Origin: Siphlonurus alternatus
Taxonomy: Eukaryota > Arthropoda > Insecta > Ephemeroptera > Siphlonuridae
Direction: 5' to 3'
Assembly (NCBI GenBank): GCA_949825025.1
Contig: OX463778.1
Location: 50,926,829 to 50,990,828, forward strand
Length of the DNA: 64,000 nucleotides
Numbering within the stretch: position 1 is the stretch's first letter; each line of letters starts with the position of its first letter. The translations under genes were made by a program, and so were the position numbers. Shown piece after piece: positions 12,401-24,320 of the stretch. The notes below the pieces were generated by a model, which did no database searches, was not told where the DNA came from, and saw nothing but the letters and a program-made list of their open reading frames with translations.

Positions 12401-13577
12401 ATGCTGTTATCGAGCTATCCAAATAATAAATTATTATTATAATTTATTAAAAGAAGTATACTATTTTTGTTCATTTATATATATTTTTATTTCTTTTACC
12501 CTGGTTCTTAGTTCGTATGAAGATCGAGACACAAGAGTTTAAAAACAACACATGATTTTCCATTAGTATAATTTTTCATAGATATTTAAATTTCTGAAAT
12601 GTGTGTTTAACTATAATATCAATTATTGTCCATGTTCATTAAAAACTTAATTTCGTTTTGTTTCTGGCAAACATACCGTCGTGCTAGTGGATCAAAGTCA
12701 CGTGTCAGGTAATAAATTTTCATATAAAGTCTCTCATGTAAAATTTAAATCCATTTGCGTTACCAAGATATAGAAAGAAGGCTTTGGGCGAAGAAGTCAC
12801 CATCAACGGACACCAAGTTACTGAGACGATACTGTCCACGACGCCATTTTTTATTAAGAGCCTATATTGTTTAAAAAATGCAGCTATTTTTGGGATAAAA
12901 AGAGAAGAATATACTTAATTTTTAATATAAATCAAATTATAATAATAGCTTAAATAATTTGGTCTTTTTTAATGAACGATCTATATCTTTATTTCCATTT
13001 TTGAAGATATAAGAATTGAATGTTTACAGAATTGTATAATATATTATAATTTGGTCACGCAAATGCTCAGGTTTGACTCGGAAACATTTAATTTCCCATT
13101 TCCTTAGTTTGATCAATTTATTCGTTTTTATCAAAACTCGCGGCCATTTCTCTGAATGCTGGCGAGCTAATAATGTGTCATTGTCAGTTTAATTGTTTTT
13201 ATATGGAAATAATGTCATCCGTAACGCTTGCAAACTTTACAATCTGCATTTTTATTTCAAATTTAATCATAATGAAAAGATAATAATGCAACCAGTATAA
13301 TAATATTATAATTATATTATATTTTCTAATATTAATTATTTATATCAATGGTTAGTGTGTATATATTTTGAGCATTATATTATAATAAAGCAAGAAATCA
13401 TACTTATATTATTTACATCTAAATCGTAAATATTTTTTTTATCGCAAATTCGCGTTCATGCAGGATACTGTTTGTAACAATGAATAAAAAAATTGTTACA
13501 ATTTTAAAAATATTGTTTTTGCTTTCAACTTTGTATCTCGAAAACCACATTATTTATACAGTAAATGCTATTCATGA
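9450..13577. other. AT-rich intergenic DNA
   Basis: Contains the 17-bp tandem repeat, a GT tract near 11280 and an inverted TTTTAACGTTAA/TTTTTAACGTT stretch near 12208-12230. The 78-codon frame at 11558-11794 is AT-coded and has no domain. Confidence 0.5.
9911..9957. repeat. 17-bp tandem repeat, three copies
   Basis: ACTGTTCTTTTTAAAT repeated almost exactly three times, the last copy running into poly-T. Confidence 0.7.
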
Positions 13578-13994
13578 TTTTTTTTTCTTTTTTTTTTTTT
13601 TTTTACAAGGATACACCCCTAAGAGCTTACAGCTCGCGGCGGGGTACTGGGTAGGGATAAGGTAGGGATAAGGTAGGGAACGGATAGTGGCCACGACCTG
13701 CATGCTTACGCGTCCCAGCATTCACTGAGGTGAGACTGAGGGAACCGTGGAAAACCTCAGTCAGGACGGACACCTCTACTTTTTCTCAATGGACCAAAGC
13801 GATGTCCAAAGCCTGGGGAACCACACACAAGTGCATCACTGCACTGGGTGGAAAGCGAGACGAATTTACCCCAGGGAGGGAGCAGCGTATTTTTTACTTG
13901 AAACGGTCACCCATCCAAGTACTAACCACGCTCGACGTAGCCTGACTTCGGTGATCTAACGAGAACCGGTCAATGCACTGCGCCACGCTTGACC
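13578..13994 (-). mobile_element. 5S-rRNA-derived SINE, nearly complete
   Basis: Reading on the minus strand, the head (13970-13903) matches the 5S rRNA gene from the ACCGGTTCTCG region through the GTTAGTACTTGGATGGGTGA box C. It is preceded by a short GTGGCGCAGTG segment and followed by a ~300-bp body and a long A tail (13604-13578, with one C-for-T break on the plus strand). 5S internal promoter elements would drive Pol III. A second copy at 24028 confirms the body is a repeat. Confidence 0.85.
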
Positions 13995-14559
13995 TGATGA
14001 TTAATATCAGGAATTTTAAACTGTTTTGTAAATTTGATGTACATTGTTGAAATTTGAATTCATCAAAAAATAATTCAAAGATAAAATAAAGCTTAACTGC
14101 AAAACGTTGATGACACACGCCAGTAGTATAATATATCCTGTATATATATTATTATATATAGTGGTATAAAGTGTAATATTTTACCAGAGTGACATCTCCT
14201 TATCTTTGGTGCATGCGTACGTTGCAAAATTTGAAGTTAATAATCATGCTGGCTATAGCAGAGAGAGATGGTATTATATTATACAACGAAAATACAAATA
14301 AAAATCAACATTAAGAAATATTTTTGCAGATAAAAATGTTTCCCTTTATTTTGTAAAGTGAAATTATTTTTGTAAGCGACTTTCTTTCAACCATATTTTA
14401 TGAAACTCCTTGGGTTGAAAATACATTATTTAAAAAGTAATTATTAAAATAGTCTTATAAATATATAAACAATATTTATAAAATAATATTAAAAAACCTT
14501 AATATTTTTGCAACATTAAATATAAACTGTTATCAAGAGTCGTGCAATGATGCATTATA

Positions 14560-14860
14560 GTTTACATGTAAGTTGATTGCTCAATAATTTTCCCGGTCTG
14601 GTTTCTTGTAAAGATGCAAATCTGCTCAGCATCATCGTGCGGCATCTCACAGATTTGTTGGCGTGAGATGCACGCTGGGGATGCTGCATGCATGGTCCAG
14701 ACCTCCGCAAGGCACGACTTCCAGCCAGGCAATATTTTATACGAGTCTTCTCGAGGTCTGCTTTATGGCTCTTATAGGAACCATGCATATATGCAGAGTC
14801 TTTACGTAAAGTGCATTTCACGTCGCTACGTGATGACGTAATACATAAAATATGATCAAA
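14560..14860. other. GC-richer island, unassigned
   Basis: About 300 bp of mixed composition giving overlapping frames on both strands (75 and 111 codons). Neither has a domain or clean splice context. It contains TTTATGG and TGATGACGTAA-type motifs and a GTGAGATGC/GGCATCTCAC inverted pair (14640-14670). Possibly regulatory. Confidence 0.25.
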
Positions 14861-14999
14861 TCTTCTAAATTTTTCTTGTGAGAAGTACAAAAATTATCAC
14901 ATTAATCTAATTGTAGAGTTAGAAATTACTATCACAATTTTTATTTTATTTAGTAGTTTATTAAGATAAAGTTATTGCTTGAATTAATAAAGGACATCT

Positions 15000-15175
15000 T
15001 TGAGTTACGCGCATGACTCCAAGGATGGCGCCAGAGGCTTGGTGGTGTCTGCTAGTACCGCCGCGCTCTAATGGATATCTTCTCTTAAGTGGGCTACGCA
15101 ACGTCTCTCTCTCTCTTCTTTCTATATAATATAACCGAAAACCCCCACACTCTCTTCCAAACACTCAAATCTGTT
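15000..15175. other. GC-richer island with a CT tract
   Basis: Includes a TCTCTCTCTC run near 15105-15115 and, on the minus strand, TATATTATATAG upstream of it. The 67-codon minus-strand frame has no domain. A core promoter is possible but unproven. Confidence 0.2.
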
Positions 15176-16749
15176 ATCAGTTGCAACCCCCTCCATATAG
15201 CACATATATATTATGGTATCATTTATTGTTAGGGTTAGATTTTTTTTTATGCGTTTGTTATGTTTTTCACTTTTTATTTTTAAATTGTGTTGTGTAAGAA
15301 TATAACATTAAGACGCACTTATGAGATGCTATATTTTCAAGGAAGGAATTTTGATTTGTAATAAAAGCATTGGTGTTAAACTGTTTTTTATTTTCAACTC
15401 ATTATAATTTACATTGTTTATATACATATTATTAGTTAAAAAGTAAAATTATTTTTGTTACAGAGTAATAAAATTGCAATGATATTAAAATATTAAGATA
15501 TGATTACAGCAGTAAAATTATGCATAAAAACTTTTATAGTGCTCATGAATTTTAGCATAGAATTGAATTATTTTTGCTTAAATTTTATATTAAATCTAGA
15601 GCTAAATCGAGTATAACTTAATCTGGTACTAACAATTTTCAGACTAAAATCTATAATATGCTCATATATAATATCTATAATATAATATCTTATGAATTTT
15701 AAGATAATTATGTAGGCAAATGGTTCTTTCCTCTTTTCATGACATGATTAATGTATATCATGCAGTGCTTATAAATGCTCTAAACAAACAAATAAAAATA
15801 ATTAATTTGAGCAAAATAAAATATTTATGTATATTACAATTACATAATTATAAAGTATAATACGTATATTACAATAAAATGCAAAATAAATCACTAAAAA
15901 TATGAATTTAATTTAAAAACTCCTATATAATATTCTTTTTATGGTCAGCATAATAATAAACAATAAATTGTGTTATTTGTGTATTTTTTTATTAATTAAC
16001 AAATAATTTAATTTCACACATACACATGTCCGCACCATTATGTTCCATTGAATTACAATGCAAGGGTAATGCATATTGAGCTGCATCAATGCACCCTTTT
16101 CATCAAGGCAAGCTTTTTGCTATTACTTTGCAACGAATGCAAATTTATCTCCAAAACCCTGAAATTTCATGCGAGTTCTGTAACTTCTGTATTAAAAATT
16201 ATTAAATTAAAATTTAAATTATTAAATCTGGTCTATTTAAATTTTTTTTACTTATTTGCCGCAGTGAAATTATATCAATAATAGAAATATTTTACAATAT
16301 TTGGTAAAAATGTAGTTGCAATGACGCATGAAATTAATTATTATTAGAGTTTAGATTAAAAATTGTTAATTTTATGTGTATTAGTTAGTGAAGTTATATA
16401 AACGATTTTTGTTGATAAATTTTCACAAACACAAACCTTCCATAAAAAAAGTTTAAATTTTTCCTTTTCTATGTTCGATTTTTTACTAAAATTTAAAAAA
16501 ATAAATATTCATAAGTCCACAAATTAAATATAATTATTTTAATTAAAACATTTTATATTAAAAAATTAAAATAATTTATTTAAATAGCTTGCAATATGTT
16601 TTGTGCTAATTTTTATAAAATATTCAAAAAAAGTTAATGGAATGGTCTCGGTTAGCTATATAGCTTATAGCAAAATGTTAATAGTAATATAAGTAAAAAG
16701 AGTGATCAGACCAAAAATGGGGAAATGAAGGAATAAATTCCCCCCAATC

Positions 16750-17075
16750 CATTAGTCGTCGACTCAGCGGCGGCTGCAGACTCCATCTCATCCGTCTAGT
16801 GGAGGGGAGGGGCAGGTATATACCAGACACGGGAATTACATTAGGCCGTGGTGAGCTACACTGGTCAGCACGCTAGCTTGAAATTCAGTGACGTCAGTGG
16901 TGACCAGTAGATGAGAAGAGGAGGTGCACCAGACAGGTATTTACATTAGATAGACTGGAGAACACGCTAGCTTGAAATGTCGTGACGTCAGTGGTGACCA
17001 GTAGATGAGAAGAGGAGGTGCACCAGACAGGTATTTACATTAGGAGGTGCAGGTGGAAGCTTAAGCCAAGATACC
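16750..17075. promoter_or_regulatory. duplicated CRE-containing module
   Basis: A module starting CACGCTAGCTTGAAAT recurs after 94 bp (16869 and 16963). Each copy has TGACGTCA (16889-16896, 16983-16990), GGTGACC and AGGTGCACC. A third partial copy of AGGAGGTGCA follows at about 17042. A CRE/ATF-responsive element is plausible. Confidence 0.4.
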
Positions 17076-17236
17076 ACACCCTAATAACAGTGCTAATTTG
17101 TGATGCAACTAATTTTGCATTAGTGTGATTTTTAAATTAAAAATTTCTCTTACGTGCATTGTGATATTATAATCGGCAAATTGTGTCGTGATCAAGCTCG
17201 TGGCGCTCCAAAAAATTTGCAAGTTTTGTCTTCTTA

Positions 17237-17390
17237 AAGCCTGTATTACACGATACAATTTTTCTAAATTATTGTTGCATAAAATTATGTTTCCTTACAC
17301 AAGAAAACATCAACTCAATTTGTTTGAACAGAGATGAATTTTTCTTACAAAAGAAATGTTGTATAAAATTGTATCGTGTAATACAGGCTT
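17237..17390. mobile_element. 154-bp MITE with TA target duplication
   Basis: Perfect ends AAGCCTGTATTACACGATAC and complement, flanked by TA (17235-17236 and 17391-17392). Size and TA duplication suggest a Tc1/mariner-mobilised MITE. Confidence 0.83.
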
Positions 17391-20144
17391 TATACTCTAT
17401 CTGGAGAGTGAAAACAATTGCTGCTAAAACGAGCCAAAAGTTGGTCTATTTTTCTTAAAAAAAAAGTTTATAGACTGTGGGTATTTTTGCATGCTGATTT
17501 CGGGTTGAGACTTTTAACTACATTGAGTTTTGCTTTAATAATCATTATTTATTGGGTTGATGATTATCCGATTGCTATTTATTTTACAGAGTTTGGAAGA
17601 AAAAATATTAAATAAGAAAAACCCCACTCATCGGAAAGAGTTTTTATCGTTTTTTATTGGTATTTAATTAAGTAACCAATCATACTTCAATTAATTTATA
17701 AGAAAAAGATAATCTTATAAAAGTGCAAGAAATGTCAACTAATTTAAATTTATACAAACTGCATCTCTCCTCCGTTTCAGTACAACCTTAAATTATTATA
17801 TAATATAACTTCTACAAAAATTGAAGTTAACTTGATGGTATTATTTTTTTATAAGTGAACAAGATTAAATATTTTATGTTAAAATTGCAAATTATTTGCA
17901 TTGTGATTAATTTATAACTCGGTCATCATATAAATAATTATATACCATAATAAAAGTAGAATAGTTCAATATTGCCAGTTTTTAATCTATGTACGGTACA
18001 TGCAATTTTATTCCGTATATTAAAGAAAATATACACCACGTACCATTATTTGACAAATTTAATACATTATCATACTATATATAACTTTAACAGTATATAA
18101 ACCATTTACAACAATATCAAAACTGTGTACAAAATATTTTTATATTTTGTTGGTTGTTCACTTTGTGTATGGGCATTTGTCTTTTTCAGCCACCAATTGG
18201 GCTAATTTGTTTCCTCCCAAATATGTAATTTTTTGACCCAATAAATAATTATTATTATATTTTGTCACCTGCCTGCAATACCAAGCATTAATATTATAGC
18301 ATTATTAATTTATTTATTAATTAATTTATTAATTTATAGCATTGCATTGTACCCTCCTTCTGATACCAAAGGGGGCAATGCGGGGTTGATCGGCACAACA
18401 CATAAACCATTCAATACTAAAGAATTTATACCAGAAAAACAAGCTTCTACATCATTATCTTATCATAGTGGAGATACACTAAATAGAACTTCCATGAATA
18501 AATAATAGACATTCTGACTTGTTATCAAAAAATTATTCCAACATAATTTTTATAACAGAAAGCGTTGTGAATCACATTATTTATTATACAGTTGTCGCTA
18601 TAATTTGTAATTTTTGACTGAATTATGTCAACGGTCTTCAAATAACACAGCAGTCGATGTATATTATAGATTTTAGTTGATTTCATTTTCTAGGGTATAA
18701 CTTACACACGAAACTAGAACCTTGTCATAATTTACAATACATTAAAGTATTGATGATAGAGAATTATATTGATGTAAAGATTTGGACATTATGTTATTAG
18801 TAAACGATGGTATAATTAATTACATTGTTTTGAATGTTCATATTACAATAATTTTAAATGTTTTAATTTAATTAAAATTTGAAAATATCTAAAATAATTT
18901 TGTTGTATAATTATATGAAAATCTCAATATCAATAATGACTCACTAAATACGATGTTGAAAGGTTGTGACATATAGAGAGAGATACTCTAGCATGGTTTT
19001 GCTAATATATAACATTATTTTATATGCGCATAAGTATATAATTTTTATATAAAAATTCAAATTGTTTTTGCAATAAATTGAAATCGCATCAAATTTTTAC
19101 ACTTCAAGTAGCTATAATAATAATAAAAGCTCGATCATGCATGACTTTTATGAAAAATTACCATACCGTAACTATATAAGTAGTCATATAATATTTAAAA
19201 TTGTGTTAAGTTATCTAAATTCAATTTATTTTTAAAATGTCTTTTCACTATCACAAAAATGTAAACATGTTAGTAAATTAGTTGTAGCGTTCAAAATTTC
19301 TGAGATAAAATTCGTGCAGCTGTCGTTCTTACGGTTCTTATATAACAAATAATATTGGCACGTCAACGCAGAGAAAAGAATCACACATGGAATCTGATGA
19401 CAAACTCAATAAGTATCTAAAACATTGTACTAAATCGATGTAATTATTATATTAAACTCATGAATTTTGCAGGAGGCTTAATTATCTTTTATAAGAATAA
19501 AACTAGAATATGGGCAAAGAATTAATATCTGTAGATATTAATTCTTTGATATGGGTGTAGAACTGTGCCTTATTCGGTGGAATTTCAACATTGTTTCTTA
19601 ATTGCACTTTAAAGGAGACAACAATTAAAAGGATTGAAGCTTATTGAAAATTATTGTAAGTTATATATATTTTATTTTTATTTTAATTATTTTATTTTAT
19701 ATTTTATACTTCTATTTATAAACTGGACAGTAAACTATAAATTTAAGACTATAAATTAAAAGACTATAAACTATATATACTAGGCTTTGAATTACAAGAG
19801 GAAAAATGTGGTGATTACTTTATATAAATTGCATTATAATACTTTTCGTACATTTTGTGTTAAAATGTTGAAGCTGCAAATATTAAAAACCTAATAATAA
19901 GTTTTATACTTTAAAGACTAGCTTACGGGTCACCTATATTAAGTATATAGGTCCGTATAAAATCATTAAACTTCAAAGTATCACAACATTCTTTTAAAAG
20001 ACGACATAAAATAAATTCTGACATTTTTTCCCCACTTCTTAAATACTTTAATTAGACTTCCATGACCCACAGAAATGCACCTTTTTCTGCAAATTTTAAT
20101 CGAATTCATTGTTTGCAAGTAGATCTTATGGACAAAGTACCTCA
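17391..20144. other. AT-rich intergenic DNA
   Basis: Nothing beyond the inverted repeat at 19516-19547 and simple TTAA-rich stretches near 18300. Confidence 0.5.
19516..19547. other. perfect 14-bp inverted repeat with 4-nt loop
   Basis: Arms AAAGAATTAATATC and complement around TGTA. ATATGGG stands just outside on both sides in the same orientation. Low complexity, function unknown. Confidence 0.5.
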
Positions 20145-20265
20145 TATTTTGAGTTGCGCGCGCAGGTTTGGCAGAGCGGAGTGAACATGGGAATTACATT
20201 AACTTGGGCTGTCAGCATGTCGCGGACAGGACAACGCGCAGTTTTGCTATTCAGAGAAATTTATT
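20145..20265. other. GC-richer island, possibly related to 16.8 kb
   Basis: Shares GGGAATTACATTA with about 16830 and a following TCAGCA; also shares a TATTTTGAG..GCGCGCGCA pattern with about 930. No frame. Possibly regulatory. Confidence 0.25.
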
Positions 20266-20872
20266 GGCCACTTTAAGAATGTTAATTACTATTATATTTG
20301 CTTTTATATACTGTAAGGTGTTGTGATGGTATATTAGTCAACCTTATGTTATAATAATATACTGTATACAGGGTTCAACCAATGTTAAAAACTTGATTAT
20401 GTTAAATTTAACTAAAATATAAATAATTTTATTGCAAAGAGAATTTTATTTATTATTAAATCAATAATTAATACATTGCTCGATCTCTCGATCATCTGAC
20501 GACATAATATTAAATTGATAATGTCTCATTCAGAATTAAATTTATCCACTAAATTTAAAGACATTGCAATGGGAAATCATGCATTTTTTATTCTTATTGA
20601 AAAGTTGGCATTATTAATAGCTCTTGAAGTACCTTTAAACAGCCCCTTCAGAGCACTGTCGTGAGTTAGTTATTCACCATGAGGCAATTTCACTGAGTGA
20701 AAACAGTGGTTTGAATAATCAATTTATAATGCGCACTGCATATGGTCTGTTGACTATATGCATTTAGGTTGTATTGGATTAAAATAATTAAAATGTTCAA
20801 TTGCTTTGCATATTGACATGCAGTACAAAACATTTTTATCATGCCTTGTCTGATTTAATTTGATTTTCTTTG

Positions 20873-20904
<32 letters not shown>

Positions 20905-20906
20905 CA

Positions 20907-21230
20907 CAACGGAGTACCGACCTCAAAATATTTTATTGCAGAAATGGATAGAGGGCGCAAAAATATGCTACTCTAAATTTTTTCAGATTTTTCTGAGACC
21001 GGGAAGTATTTTTAAAAAAATATTGAAAGTCCATTTGATGACGTCACGAGGCGCCTCTCCTTAAGAAAAGGATAGGACATTAACGCCCGTGACGTCACAA
21101 AACGCACTTTCAATAATTTTTTAAAAATGCTTCCCGGTCTCCGAAAAATCTGAAAAAATTCAGAGTAGCATATTTTTGCACCCTCTAACCATTTCTGCAA
21201 TAAAAAAATTTGAGGTCGGTATACTCCATT
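20907..21230. mobile_element. foldback MITE, family A, copy 2
   Basis: Same structure as the copy at 2180: ends CAACGGAGTACCGACCTC and its complement, two TGACGTCA octamers at 21039-21046 and 21090-21097. It sits directly after a 27-bp poly(A) run. The short frames in both arms mirror each other. Confidence 0.87.
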
Positions 21231-23324
21231 ATTTTTTAATATTTAAATCTACAAGTATAATAAGTTAAGCATATTTATATTTTATTATAACATTGGACTT
21301 ATTTCTCTAATACAAACCTCAAATGCAGTATGTTTACTATTATATTTTGTACGTATATACATAAGATGCAATGTAAGTATAGATCAATTATATAATATTT
21401 TTAGTAAGCAAGTATGAAATATCATAACAGATTTCTAGAACATATAAAATACACCAAATAACAGTTACAATAAAAAGTAACAATTAATTTTTTTCAATTA
21501 AATGTAATTAAATTATGGTGTAAATTTTATTATAACTGTAGCTGAAAAGTTTAAAAAAATACTATCATGGGTCTGATAAGTTTAGTAATTTTAGAGAGAA
21601 AATTTGGGTACAAAGAACAAAAATAACTATCGCGATGATGATATAGGAAGTATCTTTTTTAATTTATGATAAAAATTATAAAATTGAGAACACTCAGACA
21701 TTTAGTCAGACTGTCTACATCCAGATGGACCCAGAGACTCGGTGACAGACAAATTATAGGTAATATATTATATTTTCATGGGATTATTTTAACTGCGAGG
21801 GGGGAAAGGGGGCCTGGATCCGAATTAGCAGTCCAAACTGCATGCAGTATATTGGCAATACCAATATCATGTGTATAATATACAGTATATAATGCTGGTG
21901 AATGACTGAATGCAGAGTGAGCCATTGATTGTTACTTCATTTTGAAGTGACCAAAATTTGAAATAACCATTGTATGTTGACATTGTATATATGTATTTAA
22001 AGACGCATAATTTTTGCACCTGAAATTTTCAGAATCATTGAATCAGCTGTATTAGGGTGTTTTAAAAACTCGAACAAAAAATTTCTAGGTAAGAAAAATC
22101 CAAAACAGATTTAATTATCACGCTAGAAATAAAAAAGCATAATTATTAATATAGTAAATTAATGTGTTAGGTCGCAACCACAATCATTAGTCTGATTTAA
22201 ATTTGATTAATGTATATTTGTGACACGACTTGTTAAAATTATTGACAATTTCAATTGATTTTATGTAGATTCTGACATTTCTGACAGTAAAATCAAATAG
22301 TTTATTTTCATTCATTACACTGTGGGTTGCATATGCAGAAGGCTGAAACATAGAAAGAGTGCATGCCCAATCTCGTGTCACTTCCTTTTTAAGACAAATC
22401 ATATTTCGAAGCAGGTCAATGACAATAATGAGAAAAATACACAGTATTTTTATTTTTGATAAAGAACTGTGTATGTGCTCACACGTTTGCCTCAGAGCTA
22501 TCTTTGCTGCAGATGTGTAAATTCAAAACATTTTACTTAATTACTCTTTAATCTTAAATAATGCAGAAGGAAATAATGAGTTCTCACTACAATTTACTTA
22601 TTTATTTTATAAATTAACTATAAAAATTTAGTATTTTTGTCTCAAATAAGTAGTAGAGCATATATTAGTGAAGACATGCGGACTGCTAAATATTCGACCG
22701 CGTGGCTGAATGTCTCTAATAATAATAATTATATGAATTCTAACCCAAAATTAAAAGTCAAATTTGACAATTTTAAAAAAGCAAATAAAAATTTATTACC
22801 TGACATAATTACATGTTACGAATTCATGTATTTTGCTGCCGTAGTTGAACTGTATAATTATATATTATAGGGTTAACTGCGAACAACAAATAAGAGCCTT
22901 AGGTCGAGCTGTGAATTTTTACTATAATACAATAATATAGCAAGGAAGTAAAATCATTATAATTATGTCTGTTTGTTTTTGCTTTGATAATTTAAACGCT
23001 ATATACACCTTTTACAATAAATTTACATAATGAAAATTAAAAATAAATATAAGTAATAGAAACACACCTTCCTTATAAATATATTGTTGATTAAAAATCC
23101 GAAAGGCTATTTCTGTAAGAAAATTTTACTGTTATGTATTTTTTTATTTTAGAATAGTAAATAAAACACCAAATAAATGCCCGAAGGCCCCTGAAAACAT
23201 ATACAAGTTAAAAATGTAATGATTATAAATTATAATTACATATACGCGCGTACAATAAATAAAGTTTAAAACAAATATATATATATTTTTTTTTTCTAAT
23301 TTCTTTGACAATATATGTACAGCG
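21231..23324. other. AT-rich intergenic DNA
   Basis: A GC-richer bit at 21700-21850; short frames only, none with a recognised domain. Confidence 0.5.
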
Positions 23325-23525
23325 AGCCAATATTTGCAGACGACGATCTCGCGGTTTGTACGAAGCGATAATCTCGTCTGGAGCCGAGGCCAGGTGAGGA
23401 GAGGAGAGAGGAGGAGGGTGATCGCTTTATTTCCACCTGTCATCGCCGGGCTCACTCCGGACTGTACTGTAACGCCATCTACCGTCACCTGCGAGAACTA
23501 TTTCAATCTAGTTTTATTAATGCAG
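23325..23525. other. GC-richer island with E-boxes
   Basis: Contains GCGATAATC, CAGGTG and CACCTG motifs, a GAGGAGAGG tract and a donor-like CCAG|GTGAGG on the plus strand. An 80-codon plus-strand frame (23334-23576) overlaps it without a recognised domain. It could be regulatory or a first exon. Confidence 0.25.
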
Positions 23526-23827
23526 GAATTTCAATTTAAATTAATTTTAAGTTCAGGACACTCATTACATTGTTGACAAAAGTCACGGTAGCTTCTGTAC
23601 CTTTAAATATTTCATTTTAACCTAGCATGCGTTTTTTTCTGTTTTAATAGTGCCGGGACTCCGGGAGTTTTTAATTTCAAACAAATATAGTTGTAATGTT
23701 TTAAGTTTTCAACTATAGATGTCAGACAACTACAAGCAAAATATAACGATGTGAGATTAATTAAAACCTCGTAAAGTTTGAAGTTCTATGTTCTATGCCA
23801 AACTTTATTTAGTATATTTAAATTATA

Positions 23828-23830
<3 letters not shown>

Positions 23831-23891
<61 letters not shown>
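23831..23891. repeat. (AT)n microsatellite
   Basis: About 60 bp of AT dinucleotides, bordered on each side by AATTATAT. Confidence 0.95.
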
Positions 23892-23895
<4 letters not shown>

Positions 23896-24027
23896 TATAC
23901 ATACATAATTATATAATATACTTACTACTGCTGTACTGCACTATACATATTTAGTAACTTAATAACATAATTTATTAGCTAAGTACCATAGTTATAATAT
24001 ATACTTATATATATGATAAATGGATTG

Positions 24028-24320
24028 CTCTCCACCCAAGTCGAATCTCCACAGGCTTTGCTCATCACCTTGGTCTATTATTGGGTATAAGTAGAGGAGT
24101 TCCTCTTGACTGAGGTTTCCACGGTTCCCTCCTTCCCTCACAATCAGTCTCACTGTCTCACTTCAGTGATTAATGGGGCATGTAATAACTTCCTATATTT
24201 CCTATATATGTATAATATGTACCCTTAATTATCCCTACTGATTTGGAGTACCGATTACCTACTCCGCCTCGAGCTTAATTAATAGAGCTCATCCCCGGAT
24301 ATAAAATAAATAATATAATA
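24028..24320 (+). mobile_element. older SINE copy, 5S head missing
   Basis: It aligns with the body and 3' part of the SINE at 13578-13994: CTCTCCACCCA, CACAGGCTTTG, GACTGAGGTTTCCACGGTTC, then TACTCCGCCTCGAGCTTAAT, GAGCTC and CATCCCCGGAT, ending in an A-rich tail. It has diverged and carries small indels. Confidence 0.75.

Noticed and set aside
13730..14118. Three short frames over the SINE
   Set aside because: The region is a 5S-derived SINE; frames on both strands are incidental.
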